64,000 nucleotides of DNA from Halobacillus_A sp043497005. GTDB lineage: Bacteria; Bacillota; Bacilli; Bacillales; Halobacillaceae. Under the pieces are notes generated by a model that saw only the letters and a list, made by a program, of their open reading frames with translations, ran no database searches and was not told the DNA's origin. The stretch is taken from the NCBI RefSeq assembly GCF_043497005.1, contig NZ_JBIEKE010000005.1, forward strand, positions 1-64,000. The letters are read 5' to 3'. Shown one piece after another: positions 45,436 through 53,586 of the stretch; the first letter of the stretch is position 1; each line of letters opens with the position of its first letter. The position numbers and the translations under genes are program-made.

Positions 45436-46719
45436 TTGAATAATCAAACCATCGGCTTGTATCAAGGTATTGCATTATACATTGCAGCTATACTTGGCTC
45501 AGGAGTATTGTTTTTATCGAGTGTTACAGCATCTATTGCAGGACCTGCTTCTATAATGTCTTGGATTATCGTTATTTTAATGAATATTCCAATTGCCTTC
45601 TCGTTTGGCTACTTGGCAAAGCTATATCCAGATGCAGGTGGGGCAGCTACTTTTGTTCGAAAATCATTTGGTTACCATTTAGGTAATTTGGTTGGGTGGT
45701 TTTATTTTGTAACAGGGACAATTGGTCAAACTATTGTTTCTCTGACAGGAGCATATTATTTATGTGAATCTATAAGTGTTTTAAATGGTAAAACAATATA
45801 TATGGCGCTTGTAATATTAACGTTAGCTGGTATTTTTAATTACCTAGGTGTTAAGACAAGTGGAAAGGTCGCCTTATTCCTGAGTTCTTGTCTTCTGTTT
45901 CTGTTAGTAACAACCGTGGTGATAACGTTGCCCAAAATTAGTTGGGGAAATTTTACACCTTTTATGCCAAACGGTTGGTTTTCAATTGGATCAGCCATAA
46001 CAGTTATTTTTTGGGCTTTTTTTGGGTGGGAAGCCATCTGTAATTTGGCAAAAAATTTCAAGAAACCAGAAACTAATATCGTTAGAAGTACTATGATCAG
46101 TGCAGGTATCATCGGGGTTTTGTTCTTAATTTTAAGCTTTGTAACAATTGGGACTGCAACCTATGGAAATACAGAAAGTAATCTTTCTCCAATTAGTATA
46201 ATGATGGGTGAAACTGTAGGTCTTAATGCTAAACTGCTTACTGGAATTTTAGCATTTATTATATGTACGGGCACATGCAATGCTTTTTTTGCAAGCTTAA
46301 CACAATTAGGGTATTCTCTCAGTCGAGATGGAGCCTTTCCAAAATATTTTGCTAGCGTGGATTCTAAAAGTGGGCTTCCTAAAAGAATGGTTGTTTTTGT
46401 TGTTTTTATTGCTATGGGGGGAGTTTTAGGAACTTCTGTTCTTTCTTTAACATTTGAAGATATTCTCTTCATTCCTACTTCCTTAGGAATTTTAGTGTAT
46501 ATTCTTTCTATGGCAGCTGGACTGAAATTAATGGATAAGTCCCAAATTGCTTGGTGGACTTCTCTGGTGTCTTTTATTTCATGTGTATTAGTTCTTCCTT
46601 TTTTTAAACTATATATCATTGTTCCGGCCATTATTACTGGATTATATATCGTATATATGATTATTCGCCCTAAAAAAAATGAGGTAGAACAGCCTTTATA
46701 TCAGAAAATAAATAGGTAG
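45436..46719 (+). CDS. APC-superfamily amino-acid permease
   Basis: A 427-residue membrane protein with about 12 helices. The APC signature GIALYIAAILGSGVLFLSSV is in helix 1 and FWAFFGWEAICNLAKNF in helix 6. TTG 45436 is chosen because AGAGGTG precedes it; GTG 45427 is inside the Shine-Dalgarno sequence. In cluster context it may import a precursor amino acid or export the product or an analogue, as yrvK/YjeH-like exporters do. Direction cannot be read from sequence. Confidence 0.8.
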   Translation: MNNQTIGLYQGIALYIAAILGSGVLFLSSVTASIAGPASIMSWIIVILMNIPIAFSFGYLAKLYPDAGGAATFVRKSFGYHLGNLVGWFYFVTGTIGQTIVSLTGAYYLCESISVLNGKTIYMALVILTLAGIFNYLGVKTSGKVALFLSSCLLFLLVTTVVITLPKISWGNFTPFMPNGWFSIGSAITVIFWAFFGWEAICNLAKNFKKPETNIVRSTMISAGIIGVLFLILSFVTIGTATYGNTESNLSPISIMMGETVGLNAKLLTGILAFIICTGTCNAFFASLTQLGYSLSRDGAFPKYFASVDSKSGLPKRMVVFVVFIAMGGVLGTSVLSLTFEDILFIPTSLGILVYILSMAAGLKLMDKSQIAWWTSLVSFISCVLVLPFFKLYIIVPAIITGLYIVYMIIRPKKNEVEQPLYQKINR

Positions 46720-46774
46720 TATGGAGTAAAAGCTCATTTGGTCTTTATATCACTTGTAAAGGAGATAGAGTACT

Positions 46775-47050
46775 ATGATGATTCCAGGGGAACATACAAA
46801 ATTAAAAACTCAGAAAATCACCCCTTATAGAGAGGGGACAACTGAAGTTGAAGTAAAAGGAATCTCGGATATGCCAGTTTATCATCATGATTTAAAAGTG
46901 AAAGCCATAATTTCTTTGCTTGAGACTATTAATACTCAAGAATATATTTATGCTAATAAAACTAATCAAGCAGAAGAACACTATTCCCAAATTATAAATG
47001 CTACTAAATACTCGTTTAATAAGTGCAACAATCGTAAAATTAGGAGGTGA
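46775..47050 (+). CDS. Small protein in the biosynthetic cluster (91 aa)
   Basis: ATG 46775 follows AAAGGAGAT. The product has a His-His-Asp motif (VYHHDL at about 35-40), is otherwise hydrophilic and has a basic Asn/Lys/Arg end. Its stop overlaps the start region of the Nudix gene, so both are probably coupled. The first half (LKTQKITPYREGTTEVEVKG) could be a small beta domain. I do not recognise it. A peptide precursor is possible but not supported. Confidence 0.5.
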   Translation: MMIPGEHTKLKTQKITPYREGTTEVEVKGISDMPVYHHDLKVKAIISLLETINTQEYIYANKTNQAEEHYSQIINATKYSFNKCNNRKIRR

Positions 47051-47061
47051 AAAAGGATACG

Positions 47062-47433
47062 ATGGAAAAGGTAGTTTGTTGTTTTACAATTTTATTTAAT
47101 AAAGAAGGGAGAATGCTTTTAATAAATAAAGAAAATACAGTATGGGATTTGCCAGGAGGTAATTGTAGAATTCAAGAAACACCCGAGCAGTGTGCTATCA
47201 GAAAAACTAAGGAAGAGACAGGCTATAGAATGAAAGTTATAGAAAGTTTAATCGCATATGGAATAACTCATGCTCCGTATAAACATTACTTGTTCGTAGG
47301 TCAGTTAAGAGAAGATGAAACTTATATTAATGATAAAGAAATCAACTTCGAATGGTTTTATCCTAACCATTTACCTTTATCGCTCCTTCCACACAGGAGG
47401 AACCAAATTAATTTATTTCTTCAATTCCTTTGA
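47062..47433 (+). CDS. Nudix-fold hydrolase, altered Nudix box
   Basis: A 123-residue protein (start 47062 or GTG 47047, after TAGGAGGTG) with the Nudix pattern GG-NCRIQ-E-TPEQCAI-R-K-T-K-EE-T-G-Y. The canonical RE of the box is RK here, while the EE pair that binds metal is kept. The fold prediction (FTILFNKEGRMLLINKE, VWDLPGG) is clear. It could remove a nucleotide-linked intermediate or cleanse oxidised nucleotides. The changed Glu may lower or alter catalysis. Confidence 0.7.
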   Translation: MEKVVCCFTILFNKEGRMLLINKENTVWDLPGGNCRIQETPEQCAIRKTKEETGYRMKVIESLIAYGITHAPYKHYLFVGQLREDETYINDKEINFEWFYPNHLPLSLLPHRRNQINLFLQFL

Positions 47434-47502
47434 AATAATTGTGCTCCTCCTGTTCTTTTTAATTTTTATTCCTTTTAAAAAATTATTGCACATACTTTAT
47501 TT

Positions 47503-47958
47503 TTAAGTTAGTTGCTCAAACTTTAACAGTTCTTCTTTCCTCCATTTCCCCCATGCATAGCCACGGAGATCATTATTTTTTCCAATAACTCTATGACAGG
47601 GAATAATTATAGCAATAGGGTTTTTACCGATTGCATTTCCAACTGCTCGAATAGAGGTAGGTTGTCCAATAGCTCTTGCAATTTGAGAATAATTCGTTGT
47701 ATGTCCAAAGGAGACTCTAGATAAATCATCTAGTACTTTTTTTTGAAAATTACTTAGATGAGGACTTAAATTTAGAGAAAAAGTTCTTCTTTCTTTTTTA
47801 AAATATTCATCTAATTGTCGAATGCAATCTTCAATATGCCTATTTCTTTGAGAGTTTTTAAAATCCTCAACGAATTGAACACTTATTATTCCATAGTCTG
47901 TACTTTTAATCTCTATATTTCCTAAGGGAGATGAATAATTCTCTTTATAAATTTCCAT
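47503..47958 (-). CDS. ogt: Methylated-DNA--protein-cysteine S-methyltransferase (Ogt/AdaB type)
   Basis: A 151-residue protein with the active-site motif IPCHRVIG (acceptor Cys 121), the helix-turn-helix GHTTNYSQIARAIGQPTSIRAVGNAIG, and a C-terminal GYAWGKWRKEELLKFE, all typical of O6-alkylguanine-DNA alkyltransferases. It directly transfers alkyl groups from DNA to itself. It is divergent from an AdaA-like regulator across a 135-bp gap that should hold both promoters. B. subtilis has adaA and adaB as an operon; the divergent layout here differs. Confidence 0.9.
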   Translation of the reverse strand: MEIYKENYSSPLGNIEIKSTDYGIISVQFVEDFKNSQRNRHIEDCIRQLDEYFKKERRTFSLNLSPHLSNFQKKVLDDLSRVSFGHTTNYSQIARAIGQPTSIRAVGNAIGKNPIAIIIPCHRVIGKNNDLRGYAWGKWRKEELLKFEQLT

Positions 47959-48093
47959 TATGTATAAACTCCTTCTTGTTTGCTTTTATTATAACTATAA
48001 TTATTACTACTAACTGTTTTATAATTGCTCTCTAATTTTAATCTGAAATATTAGCTGGATAATTATGTTAGAATACGGAGAGAGGTGATTTTA

Positions 48094-48690
48094 ATGAATA
48101 ACGTGTATTGGAAGGCTATAAAAGATTGTGACTCCCAATATGATGGTAAGTTTTATTATGCCGTCAAAACCACAGGGATTTTTTGTCGCCCTTCTTGTAA
48201 ATCAAAATTACCAAAAAAATATAACATTGACGTATTTTTAACTAAAAATGGGCCAATAAAGTACGGATATCGTCCATGTAAACGTTGTAGACCAGATAAA
48301 GTTGAGTTCATATCAAATCAAGAAGAGCTATTAGTTCAAGCATTTCAATATATAGATAATCATTATAAAGAAGATTTGAAATTAGAACATATAGGTGATG
48401 AGTTATATGTTAATAAGTTTTACCTACTGAAGATTTTCTCAAAACGTACAGATATGTCACCAATCCAATATGTTCGTTATAAAAGAATAGAGGAAGCTAA
48501 AAGCCTTATAGAATCCTCTGCTCGTTCTATTACCACGATTGCTTTAGATGTGGGTTTTAAAAGTCCTTCTCACTTTTCAACTGTCTTTAGTAAATTTGTT
48601 GGCATGACCCCAACACAATACAGAACAGCCTTACATTCTCCTAATAAGAAATCTTATCAGGAGAACCCGGATACTGAAGTTATAACTTAA
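48094..48690 (+). CDS. adaA: AdaA-type methylphosphotriester sensor/AraC regulator
   Basis: A 198-residue protein. The N-terminal Ada zinc domain has Cys 31, Cys 35, Cys 62 and Cys 65 (GIFCRPSC ... RPCKRC); Cys 31 corresponds to the methyl acceptor of E. coli Ada. A C-terminal AraC-type DNA-binding domain (about 85-185) follows. Methylation of Cys 31 by DNA phosphotriesters turns such proteins into activators of alkylation repair. ATG 48094 follows AGAGAGGTGAT. It should control itself and the divergent alkyltransferase, and may respond to the cluster product. Confidence 0.9.
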   Translation: MNNVYWKAIKDCDSQYDGKFYYAVKTTGIFCRPSCKSKLPKKYNIDVFLTKNGPIKYGYRPCKRCRPDKVEFISNQEELLVQAFQYIDNHYKEDLKLEHIGDELYVNKFYLLKIFSKRTDMSPIQYVRYKRIEEAKSLIESSARSITTIALDVGFKSPSHFSTVFSKFVGMTPTQYRTALHSPNKKSYQENPDTEVIT

Positions 48691-48718
48691 TCTAAGTTCA
48701 TGAGAAATCTTTATTTAA

Positions 48719-48830
48719 GAGAGCAGACTTGCGTCTGCTTTTTTATTTTGGTTATTTTCTTTTCCCTTCGAGTCGTAAAACCCCACATTTTCTAACCTTG
48801 CAACAGGCAGGAAACCCTTACTATGAGAAC
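48719..48830 (+). ncRNA. Repeated structured element, partial copy C
   Basis: Hairpin GCAGACTTGCGTCTGC with a T-run, TATTTTGGTTATTTTCTTTTCC, CGAGTCGTAAAAC, and TTTTCTAACCTTGCAACAGGCAGGAAACCC match the first half of copies A and B. The 3' half with CACGGCATAGCC is missing. The hairpin also terminates the adaA transcript. Confidence 0.5.
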
Positions 48831-49044
48831 ACTTCATGTTTTCCCCCCGATCCATGTCTTTTTCTCGCAGGATACCTATTTGATGAAAAACCCTACATTT
48901 CATGTAATTCGAGAAAGTGAGGAGTACAAAAACCAAACGCAATTTGCTCAATATTTAAAAGAACATGGTCTTCATTATGATCGATCTAAAATCAATGTTT
49001 ACTTAAAAAGAGAAATGATTCCAAGTCCTGATTTAGAGATTTAA
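48823..49044 (+). pseudogene. Short frame after structured element C, possible gene remnant
   Basis: The second half of this 73-codon frame (NQTQFAQYLKEHGLHYDRSKINVYLKREMIPSPD) looks like a helix-turn-helix protein tail. The first half overlaps the decayed structured element and has no ribosome-binding site. I read it as the 3' remnant of a small regulator that once followed the element. Confidence 0.35.
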
Positions 49045-49279
49045 GATGTAAAATATTGGAAATTATCAATGTGTAAAGGATATTTAAAAAAAGAATTAGA
49101 AAGGGTCAAACCATAAAAGAATGGTTATTGTGGCTCTACCCTCAAGCAAATATCAGAGGATGAAGAAACGCTCTGTGATACGAGATGATATATATATACA
49201 ATTTATTCTGAACTCAAGTCCTGAAAAATTCCAGAAGGAAAAAGGGGGGTACCAAGAACATACGCACCAAAAGAATATA

Positions 49280-49309
49280 ACAAACGTAAACGTTGATGTT
49301 TACGTTTGT
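49280..49309. repeat. ACGTAAAC palindrome at the right edge of the biosynthetic cluster
   Basis: ACAAACGTAAAC, loop GTTGAT, GTTTACGTTTGT; partner of the copy at 35033-35064 and member of the plasmid-wide family. Confidence 0.75.
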
Positions 49310-49485
49310 GTGATAAATGGCGTCTCCTTCATCGTTTTTAATCGTTTTCTCAAGCATTAGTCTGCTTGAATTATGCAGATTCTGATCATTATTCTTTAGA
49401 AGTTCTATGATGTTTTTTGTTAATTAAGAAGAAAATTTTCTAATTATATTGAAAATTGCAACAAATAATGGTTTAATTAAAGGAA

Positions 49486-49499
49486 ATTGGTTGGGTCAC
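49486..49499. promoter_or_regulatory. Regulon operator copy 1 (upstream of the TTT transporter)
   Basis: ATTGGTTGGGTCAC, identical to copies at 58713-58726, 58904-58917 and 63440-63453. It is probably bound by the GntR regulator encoded at 61607-62326. Confidence 0.75.
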
Positions 49500-49548
49500 T
49501 GAGACATGGGAGTTAAATTCTTCAAACTAGTTAAAAAACTACATTTTT

Positions 49549-49562
49549 TGACAGCGCTTACA
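49549..49562 (-). promoter_or_regulatory. CcpA catabolite-response element (cre)
   Basis: On the minus strand the bases read TGTAAGCGCTGTCA, a full match to the Bacillus consensus TGWAANCGNTNWCA. It overlaps a TTGACA -35-like hexamer upstream of the transport operon, which suggests repression when better carbon sources are present. Confidence 0.65.
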
Positions 49563-49682
49563 TAATGGAGGTGTCTTAGTTTTTTTCCAATCATATTTCG
49601 TTAGGGCGTAAGGATGAATGTTTAGTGTTTGGACAAGGCGAAGAATAAGTTCACTAATTTAAACTTCTAGGAGGAGAAAAAG

Positions 49683-50672
49683 ATGAAAAAGGTTTATCTA
49701 ATTGCTCTTTCATTATTTATGATGGTGATTGTTACTGCGTGTGGAAACCTGGGAAGTGAAGTCAGTAGCCAAGATATAGAATCGTATCCTGATCAGGATG
49801 TGACAAACCTTGTCCCATTCAGTGCAGGAGGGACGACTGATGTCAATCAGAGAATTATCGAGTCCTTTTGGAAAGACCATTTTCCAGAAAATATGGTCAT
49901 TGAATATCGTGAAGGTGCTGGAGGAGAAGTTGGTTTCGCTGAATTAGCAAAAGCAAAACCTGATGGATATATGATGGGATCCATTAATACTCCTCATATC
50001 ATTTTACAGCCGTTGGCTCGTGAGACTCAGTTTGAATCTGATAGTTTTGATGTTTTAGCCCGTCTTGTCCACGATCCCCAAGTGTTGGCGGTCAAATCTG
50101 ATAGTGATATAGAGACCCTGGACCAGTTTATTGAACAAGTAAAAGAAAAACCTAAAAGCTTATCTGTTGGTTTGACAGGTACTTACACAGGAGACCACTT
50201 AACAACATTAAAATTAATGGATGAAGCAGGGATTGAGGTTACAATGGTACCCCTTGCAGGTGCGGCTGATCAGGTCAAGCAATTACTTGGAGGGCATATT
50301 GATGCCATTATGGGGAACGTGGGAGATGTCACGAAAAATAAAGACCAGTTTAGAGTGCTAGCAATTGGTACGGAGGAGAGGCATGACTGGCTCCCAGAGG
50401 TTCCTACGTTTGAAGAACAAGGAGTCGATTTGGTCGCAGCGATTGACCGCGGGTTAGCCCTTCCAAAAGATACGCCGCAGGAGATTCAAGATGAGTTGTT
50501 CAAGGCTTTAGAGGAAATTACAAGCTTACCTGAATATCAAAAGCAAATGGAAGAGGCCGGATTGGTTGCCGATTTCTTGCCGGGTGATGAATGGGCGGAA
50601 CTTATAAGTGAACAAAAGGTTGAAGCAGAAGAAACCCTAGAGAAGTTTGATGCAGATGAAATAGAAGAATAA
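49683..50672 (+). CDS. TTT-family solute-binding lipoprotein (TctC/SlcH type)
   Basis: A 329-residue substrate-binding protein with signal peptide and lipobox VTAC (Cys 20). It shows the TctC family pattern VPFSAGGTTDVNQRI (about 44-58), REGAGGEVGFAELAKAKPDGY (given in part) and VPLAGAADQVKQLLGGHIDA (about 185). It captures a carboxylate outside the cell for the tripartite permease encoded next. In Chromohalobacter sulfolactate clusters the equivalent is SlcH. The substrate here is inferred from the regulon. ATG 49683 follows AGGAGGAG. Confidence 0.8.
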   Translation: MKKVYLIALSLFMMVIVTACGNLGSEVSSQDIESYPDQDVTNLVPFSAGGTTDVNQRIIESFWKDHFPENMVIEYREGAGGEVGFAELAKAKPDGYMMGSINTPHIILQPLARETQFESDSFDVLARLVHDPQVLAVKSDSDIETLDQFIEQVKEKPKSLSVGLTGTYTGDHLTTLKLMDEAGIEVTMVPLAGAADQVKQLLGGHIDAIMGNVGDVTKNKDQFRVLAIGTEERHDWLPEVPTFEEQGVDLVAAIDRGLALPKDTPQEIQDELFKALEEITSLPEYQKQMEEAGLVADFLPGDEWAELISEQKVEAEETLEKFDADEIEE

Positions 50673-50718
50673 AACCTACTTTCATAACTATACAAACGTT
50701 AAGGATAGGTGGGATAAC

Positions 50719-52257
50719 ATGCTTGGCGATCTATTAAATGGGTTAATTAATACACTCGACATAACAATTTTATTAATCATGACATTAGCTACTATGGGAG
50801 GAATAGTCGTGGGGACACTCCCTGGTTTATCAGCAACTATGGGGGTAGCCCTGCTGGTCCCATTGACCTTTGGGATGGATGCTGGAACAGGTCTCTTAGC
50901 ATTAGGTGCCTTATATATAGGGGCTATGTTCGGTGGGGCTAATTCTGCAATTCTTATAAATACCCCAGGGACTCCAGCCGCCGTAGCTACAACCTTTGAT
51001 GGCTACCCCCTTACAAAAAAAGGGCAGGCAGATAGAGCACTAATCACTGCATTACTAGCCTCGGTTGTTGGTGGTATTGTTGGAACTATCTTTCTTATTT
51101 TTTTAGCTACCCCTTTAGCAAATTTTGCATTAGGTTTTGGTCCTCCAGAGAATTTCTGGCTTGCTATATTCGGTTTAACCATTATTGGAGCTCTTGCTGG
51201 AAAATCTATTATTAAAGGGTTTATCGGTGGAACGTTTGGTCTGATGCTGGCTTTAATTGGGATGGATCCAGTGTCTGGGTATCCTCGTTTTACGTTTGGA
51301 TTTTATAATTTAGTTGAAGGAATAAACCTCCTTCCTGCGATGATCGGATTTTTTTCCATTCCCCAAGTCATTAGTATGATGGAACGGAAGGATAAGTATA
51401 TTGCTAAATATGAAGAACGAAAAGGAATCTACAAAAAAACAATCACTGAAACGCTTAAGAGGCGTGTGGTTTTATTAAGGAGCTCATTGATTGGCACATT
51501 TGTCGGGATGTTACCTGGTGCAGGAGGCAATGTGGCCGGATTTGTGGCTTATAATGAAACCAAACGTTTCTCCAAAACACCTCAAGAATTCGGAAAGGGC
51601 AATATCGATGGCGTTATCACGAGTGAATCTGCTAATAGTTCCACAGTAAGTTCATCACTCATTCCTCTATTGACCTTAGGGATTCCTGGTAGTCCGGTTG
51701 CTGCAGTCCTTTTAGGTGGATTACTCATCCATGGCTTACAGCCTGGAGCTGATCTATTCACAGAATCAAGTGGAGTTGCCTACACGTTTTTAATGGGATT
51801 ATTGGTAGCCAACATTTTGCTTTTACTAGTGGGGTTGATGGGAACGCGTTATTTTGCCAAAGCTATAGCGATTCCCGTTCATTATTTAGCCCCAATAATA
51901 GCCGTATTAGCCGTGATAGGCTCTTATTCAATCCGAAACAGTATGTTGGATGTTTTTGTTATGTTAGGGTGCGGCCTACTAGGGTACTTTGCCCTTAAGG
52001 TAGATATTACTCCAGGACCTATTGTGTTGGGGTTAGTGTTAGGGGTTATTGCTGAGAATGGCTTTGTATTATCGGCAGTTATATCTGAAACCGGTCCTAG
52101 CTTGTTTGTTTTATTCTTTACTCGTCCCATCTCTTTGATATTAATTATTCTTACGGTACTTTCCATTATCACTCCCCTATGGATGAACTTCCGTAGAAAG
52201 AAAAAGGATCAAGAGTCCCAAGATATAGAATCGTTACCCCATAAAAATGCGAGGTGA
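50719..52257 (+). CDS. TTT-family large permease subunit (TctA/SlcG type)
   Basis: A 512-residue membrane protein with about 12 helices and the two TctA signatures: LPGLSATMGVALLVPLTF (about 36-53) with GGANSAILINTPGTPAAVAT (about 75-94), repeated as LPGAGGNVAGFVAY (about 264-277). It is the secondary-active transport channel that works with the binding lipoprotein and the small subunit. It overlaps the small-subunit start (GTGA). Confidence 0.85.
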   Translation: MLGDLLNGLINTLDITILLIMTLATMGGIVVGTLPGLSATMGVALLVPLTFGMDAGTGLLALGALYIGAMFGGANSAILINTPGTPAAVATTFDGYPLTKKGQADRALITALLASVVGGIVGTIFLIFLATPLANFALGFGPPENFWLAIFGLTIIGALAGKSIIKGFIGGTFGLMLALIGMDPVSGYPRFTFGFYNLVEGINLLPAMIGFFSIPQVISMMERKDKYIAKYEERKGIYKKTITETLKRRVVLLRSSLIGTFVGMLPGAGGNVAGFVAYNETKRFSKTPQEFGKGNIDGVITSESANSSTVSSSLIPLLTLGIPGSPVAAVLLGGLLIHGLQPGADLFTESSGVAYTFLMGLLVANILLLLVGLMGTRYFAKAIAIPVHYLAPIIAVLAVIGSYSIRNSMLDVFVMLGCGLLGYFALKVDITPGPIVLGLVLGVIAENGFVLSAVISETGPSLFVLFFTRPISLILIILTVLSIITPLWMNFRRKKKDQESQDIESLPHKNAR

Positions 52258-52739
52258 TTAAGGTGAAAAATGAAAGGTTGAAGGATATTTTAGTCGCAGT
52301 CATTGTTTTAGCGATAAGTGGTTTGTTCTATATCAATACGAGAACAATAACTCCACCCGCCGACATTTTCCCTAAAGTGGTTATTCTCATTTTTTCTACC
52401 TTAGGTACCCTCTTGCTTTTAAAAGCAATCTTTTATAAAAAACATGGCCAAGTAGAAGAGGGTGAAGAGGATGAAGAAGATACAGAAAAGATTAATGTTA
52501 AAAGAAGATGGATTAGCATCATTAGCGTGATCGCTTATATGTTCCTTGTGCCGATTCTGGGTTTTTTTATTGCTAGTGGTTTGTTTTTGACCGCGATTAG
52601 TATCTACTTAAATGATGAAAAGATTAGTTTTAAATCATTGATTAAACCGGTGGCTATTTCAGTAGTGTGCATGTTGGTACTTTACGGGACATTTGATGTA
52701 TTTTTGAAAGTCCCGATACCAGGAGGTATCTTTCTTTAA
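52254..52739 (+). CDS. TTT-family small permease subunit (TctB/SlcF type)
   Basis: A 161-residue membrane protein with four predicted helices and a charged cytoplasmic loop (about 65-82, Glu/Asp-rich), the TctB plan. GTG 52263 behind GAGGTGATTAAG may be the true start. In most TTT operons the small subunit precedes the large one; here it follows. Confidence 0.75.
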   Translation: MIKVKNERLKDILVAVIVLAISGLFYINTRTITPPADIFPKVVILIFSTLGTLLLLKAIFYKKHGQVEEGEEDEEDTEKINVKRRWISIISVIAYMFLVPILGFFIASGLFLTAISIYLNDEKISFKSLIKPVAISVVCMLVLYGTFDVFLKVPIPGGIFL

Positions 52740-52775
52740 AAAATCTAGGGTAAGTATTTGAGTGGGAGGTGCGGA

Positions 52776-53543
52776 ATGTACATAATTATGTTAGGAATCG
52801 GTTTGTTTTGTGGAATGATTACCGGTTTGCTGTCTGTCGGAGGGGGAATCATTCTGGTATTCTCCCTTATGTTGCTCCTCCCTCTGATTTCTGGTACCCA
52901 CTTTACCATGCAAACCATTGCTGGATTATCTATAATGCAAACTGTTTTTTCTACAGCCTCAGGTGGCTATTTTTATATTCAAAACCAGTTAGTAGATAAA
53001 ATAGTGGTGTTGAGGCTAGGAATTCCTGCATTTATAGGAGGAATGATTGGGGTCATCATAGCAAGCAACTCCTCTGATTTTATTTTACGTGTTATTTTTG
53101 CTGGTTTAGCTATTGCGGCTGCTGTCATTATGCAAATTCCCAATAAACCTCAAGAGAAGCACACTTCCTTTCACTTTTCACCTTTATCCTCTACTTTAAC
53201 CGTAATAGCAGGTCTTTCTATTGGTACCATAGGTGGATTAGTAGGTGTAGCTGCTGGTTTTATTTTTGTTCCTCTCATGATTTTTGTTTATAAATTACCC
53301 ATTAAAAAAGCCATTGGTTCAAGTTTGATTACTTGTTTTCTTTTGGCCGTAGGAAGTTTTATTACGAAATTAAGTGTGGAAGCTGTTCCTCTTGGTTATG
53401 GAATCATGTTGATCATAGGAGGAGTTTTAGGAGCGCAAATTGGCGGTCGTATAACGTTAAACTTAAGGTCCATTACCCTAAAAAGGTTTGCAGCATATTC
53501 AATCTTAATCATAAGTATCAAACTGTTTTATGACCTATTTTGA
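52776..53543 (+). CDS. TSUP/TauE-SafE family anion exporter
   Basis: A 255-residue membrane protein with seven to eight helices and the duplicated TSUP pattern (LLSVGGGIILVFSLML about 18-34; GLVGVAAGFIFVPLMIFVYKLPIKKAIGSSL about 160-190, quoted in part). TauE-like members export sulfite or sulfoacetate in sulfonate degraders. Its position in the transport operon fits sulfite efflux. ATG 52776 follows GGGAGGTG. Confidence 0.75.
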   Translation: MYIIMLGIGLFCGMITGLLSVGGGIILVFSLMLLLPLISGTHFTMQTIAGLSIMQTVFSTASGGYFYIQNQLVDKIVVLRLGIPAFIGGMIGVIIASNSSDFILRVIFAGLAIAAAVIMQIPNKPQEKHTSFHFSPLSSTLTVIAGLSIGTIGGLVGVAAGFIFVPLMIFVYKLPIKKAIGSSLITCFLLAVGSFITKLSVEAVPLGYGIMLIIGGVLGAQIGGRITLNLRSITLKRFAAYSILIISIKLFYDLF

Positions 53544-53586
53544 TTATAATATAAATGTCTAGAATCCAAAGAAGAGGTGACGTTTG

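Larger units (their letters stand above)
49045..49682. other. Regulatory gap upstream of the sulfonate transport operon
   Basis: It contains the palindrome 49280-49309, the 14-bp regulon operator 49486-49499 and a CcpA-type site at 49549-49562. No supported gene. Confidence 0.5.

Noticed and set aside
49121..49360. Possible 79-codon gene
   Set aside because: The frame runs through the ACGTAAAC palindrome and has no ribosome-binding site; the palindrome explains the sequence better.
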